Source: Alphaproteobacteria bacterium
GTDB taxonomy: Bacteria; Pseudomonadota; Alphaproteobacteria; Micavibrionales; UBA2020
Assembly: GCA_016794125.1 (NCBI GenBank)
Contig: JAEUKT010000001.1
Location: 186,001-250,000 of the forward strand
Direction: 5' to 3'
DNA: 64,000 bases
The notes beneath the pieces were generated by a model that was not told where the DNA came from, searched no databases, and worked only from the letters and a program-made list of their open reading frames with translations. The position numbers and the translations under genes were made by a program. This document shows, one piece after another, positions 63,430-64,000 of this stretch (position 1 is its first letter; each line of letters opens with the position of its first letter).

Positions 63430-64000
63430 ATGAGCAAGTCCTCTTTCGATGCCGACAAGACAAGCAGCACCTACCAGATGCTAACCATGCTGCTGATCGC
63501 TTTCGCGCTGGGCGCGGCGGCGCTGCATTTTGTCATCGACGGCAAGCAGAAATACCTGCTGCAAACCACATCGATGGCGGAACAGCAATTCGGACTTGCG
63601 CAGACCGTAGCTATGCTGGTCGCGCAGCACCAGCTGGACAACGAAGAATCCACGCTCGACAACCTGAAGGAAAAAGCCGCGCTGCTGTTGCAGCAGAACG
63701 ATACGATCGCGTCGTATTTCCTGCCCGTGATGGGTCAGGCTTCGCTGAAGGATACATCCGCGCTGCAGACGCTGGGATTAAGCTCGATGCGCGGGATCGC
63801 GGGCGCGGCATTCAGCTATACGTCCGCCCCGAATGATGAAAACGCCAAGCAGCGCGTAGCGGAAATTTCGACCATGGCGACAAAGGAACTGCGCGAAAAC
63901 TGGGGCAAGGACGTTGCGACATATACCGCCGCCCTGCAAAAACAGATCGCCATGATGACCTATGGCCTTTACGGGTTGTCCGGCATCGCGGCGCTGCTGG
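63430..64000 (+). CDS. Membrane sensor protein, 3' end cut by window
   Basis: From ATG 63430 the frame stays open to the window end (190 codons). It encodes an N-terminal span (MLTMLLIAFALGAAALHFVI, about 16-36), an extracytoplasmic helical domain of about 130 residues (LLQTTSMAEQQFGLAQTVAM and onward) and the start of a second span (YGLYGLSGIAALL). This is the topology of sensor kinases, chemoreceptors and GGDEF sensors. The output domain lies beyond the window, so the class cannot be told. Confidence 0.75.
   Translation, partial: MSKSSFDADKTSSTYQMLTMLLIAFALGAAALHFVIDGKQKYLLQTTSMAEQQFGLAQTVAMLVAQHQLDNEESTLDNLKEKAALLLQQNDTIASYFLPVMGQASLKDTSALQTLGLSSMRGIAGAAFSYTSAPNDENAKQRVAEISTMATKELRENWGKDVATYTAALQKQIAMMTYGLYGLSGIAALL

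Overview
The window reads as a piece of an alphaproteobacterial chromosome of moderately high G+C. The clearest signs are several gene orders common in that class: nadD-rsfS-rlmH-envC-ctpA-YibQ-rppH; ruvC-ruvA-ruvB with yebC and tolQRAB-ybgC; murA-UPF0262-infA-maf-rng; and panB-panC with coaX. Four ankyrin-repeat proteins, a Sel1-repeat lipoprotein and several large envelope proteins without a known family suggest a predatory, epibiotic or host-interacting lineage, for example Micavibrio-like. That placement is an inference; no rRNA gene is present to settle it.

Layout. 1-6.8 kb (+): NAD synthesis, ribosome silencing, rRNA methylation, cell-wall hydrolase control, C-terminal protease, RppH and a rhomboid protease. 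A bidirectional terminator separates this from 6.9-14.9 kb (-): TolB/A/R/Q, YbgC, two accessory genes, RuvB/A/C and YebC. 15.1-16.2 kb (+) is a response regulator with a partner protein. 16.2-21.6 kb (-) holds two paralogous exported proteins, one of 1,368 residues with a huge coiled coil. 21.8-26.5 kb is an accessory stretch with ankyrin, TerB-like and small membrane proteins, a repeat-rich non-coding patch and a DUF4304 gene, with murI as its one core gene. 26.5-32.3 kb contains mutT, dnaQ, a parvulin, secA and an HD-GYP gene. 32.3-39.3 kb carries a PAP2 phosphatase, a metal-type ABC cluster, peptidase E, a Sel1 lipoprotein and a novel two-membrane-span protein. A tRNA-Thr follows.

39.6-51.2 kb is the richest accessory region: a PD40 propeller, a nitronate monooxygenase operon, MAPEG, an ankyrin protein, dcd, and two paralogous DHH phosphoesterases on either side of a 505-residue ankyrin protein, then a 500-residue helical protein. 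51.3-55.1 kb is murA to RNase G. 55.1-58.2 kb is a MarR-EmrA-EmrB-type efflux operon with palindromic operators. 58.3-63 kb holds an NAD-binding protein, YceI and the pantothenate/CoA operon (DUF2520 protein, panB, panC, coaX). tRNA-Phe and tRNA-Val follow, then the start of a membrane sensor cut by the window end.

Themes across the window: several accessory genes have sigma70-type promoters whose predicted start falls on or next to the ATG with no Shine-Dalgarno, which suggests leaderless mRNAs. Two non-coding leaders look like short terminated RNAs or attenuators. No insertion sequence, integrase, phage structural gene or CRISPR array was seen.
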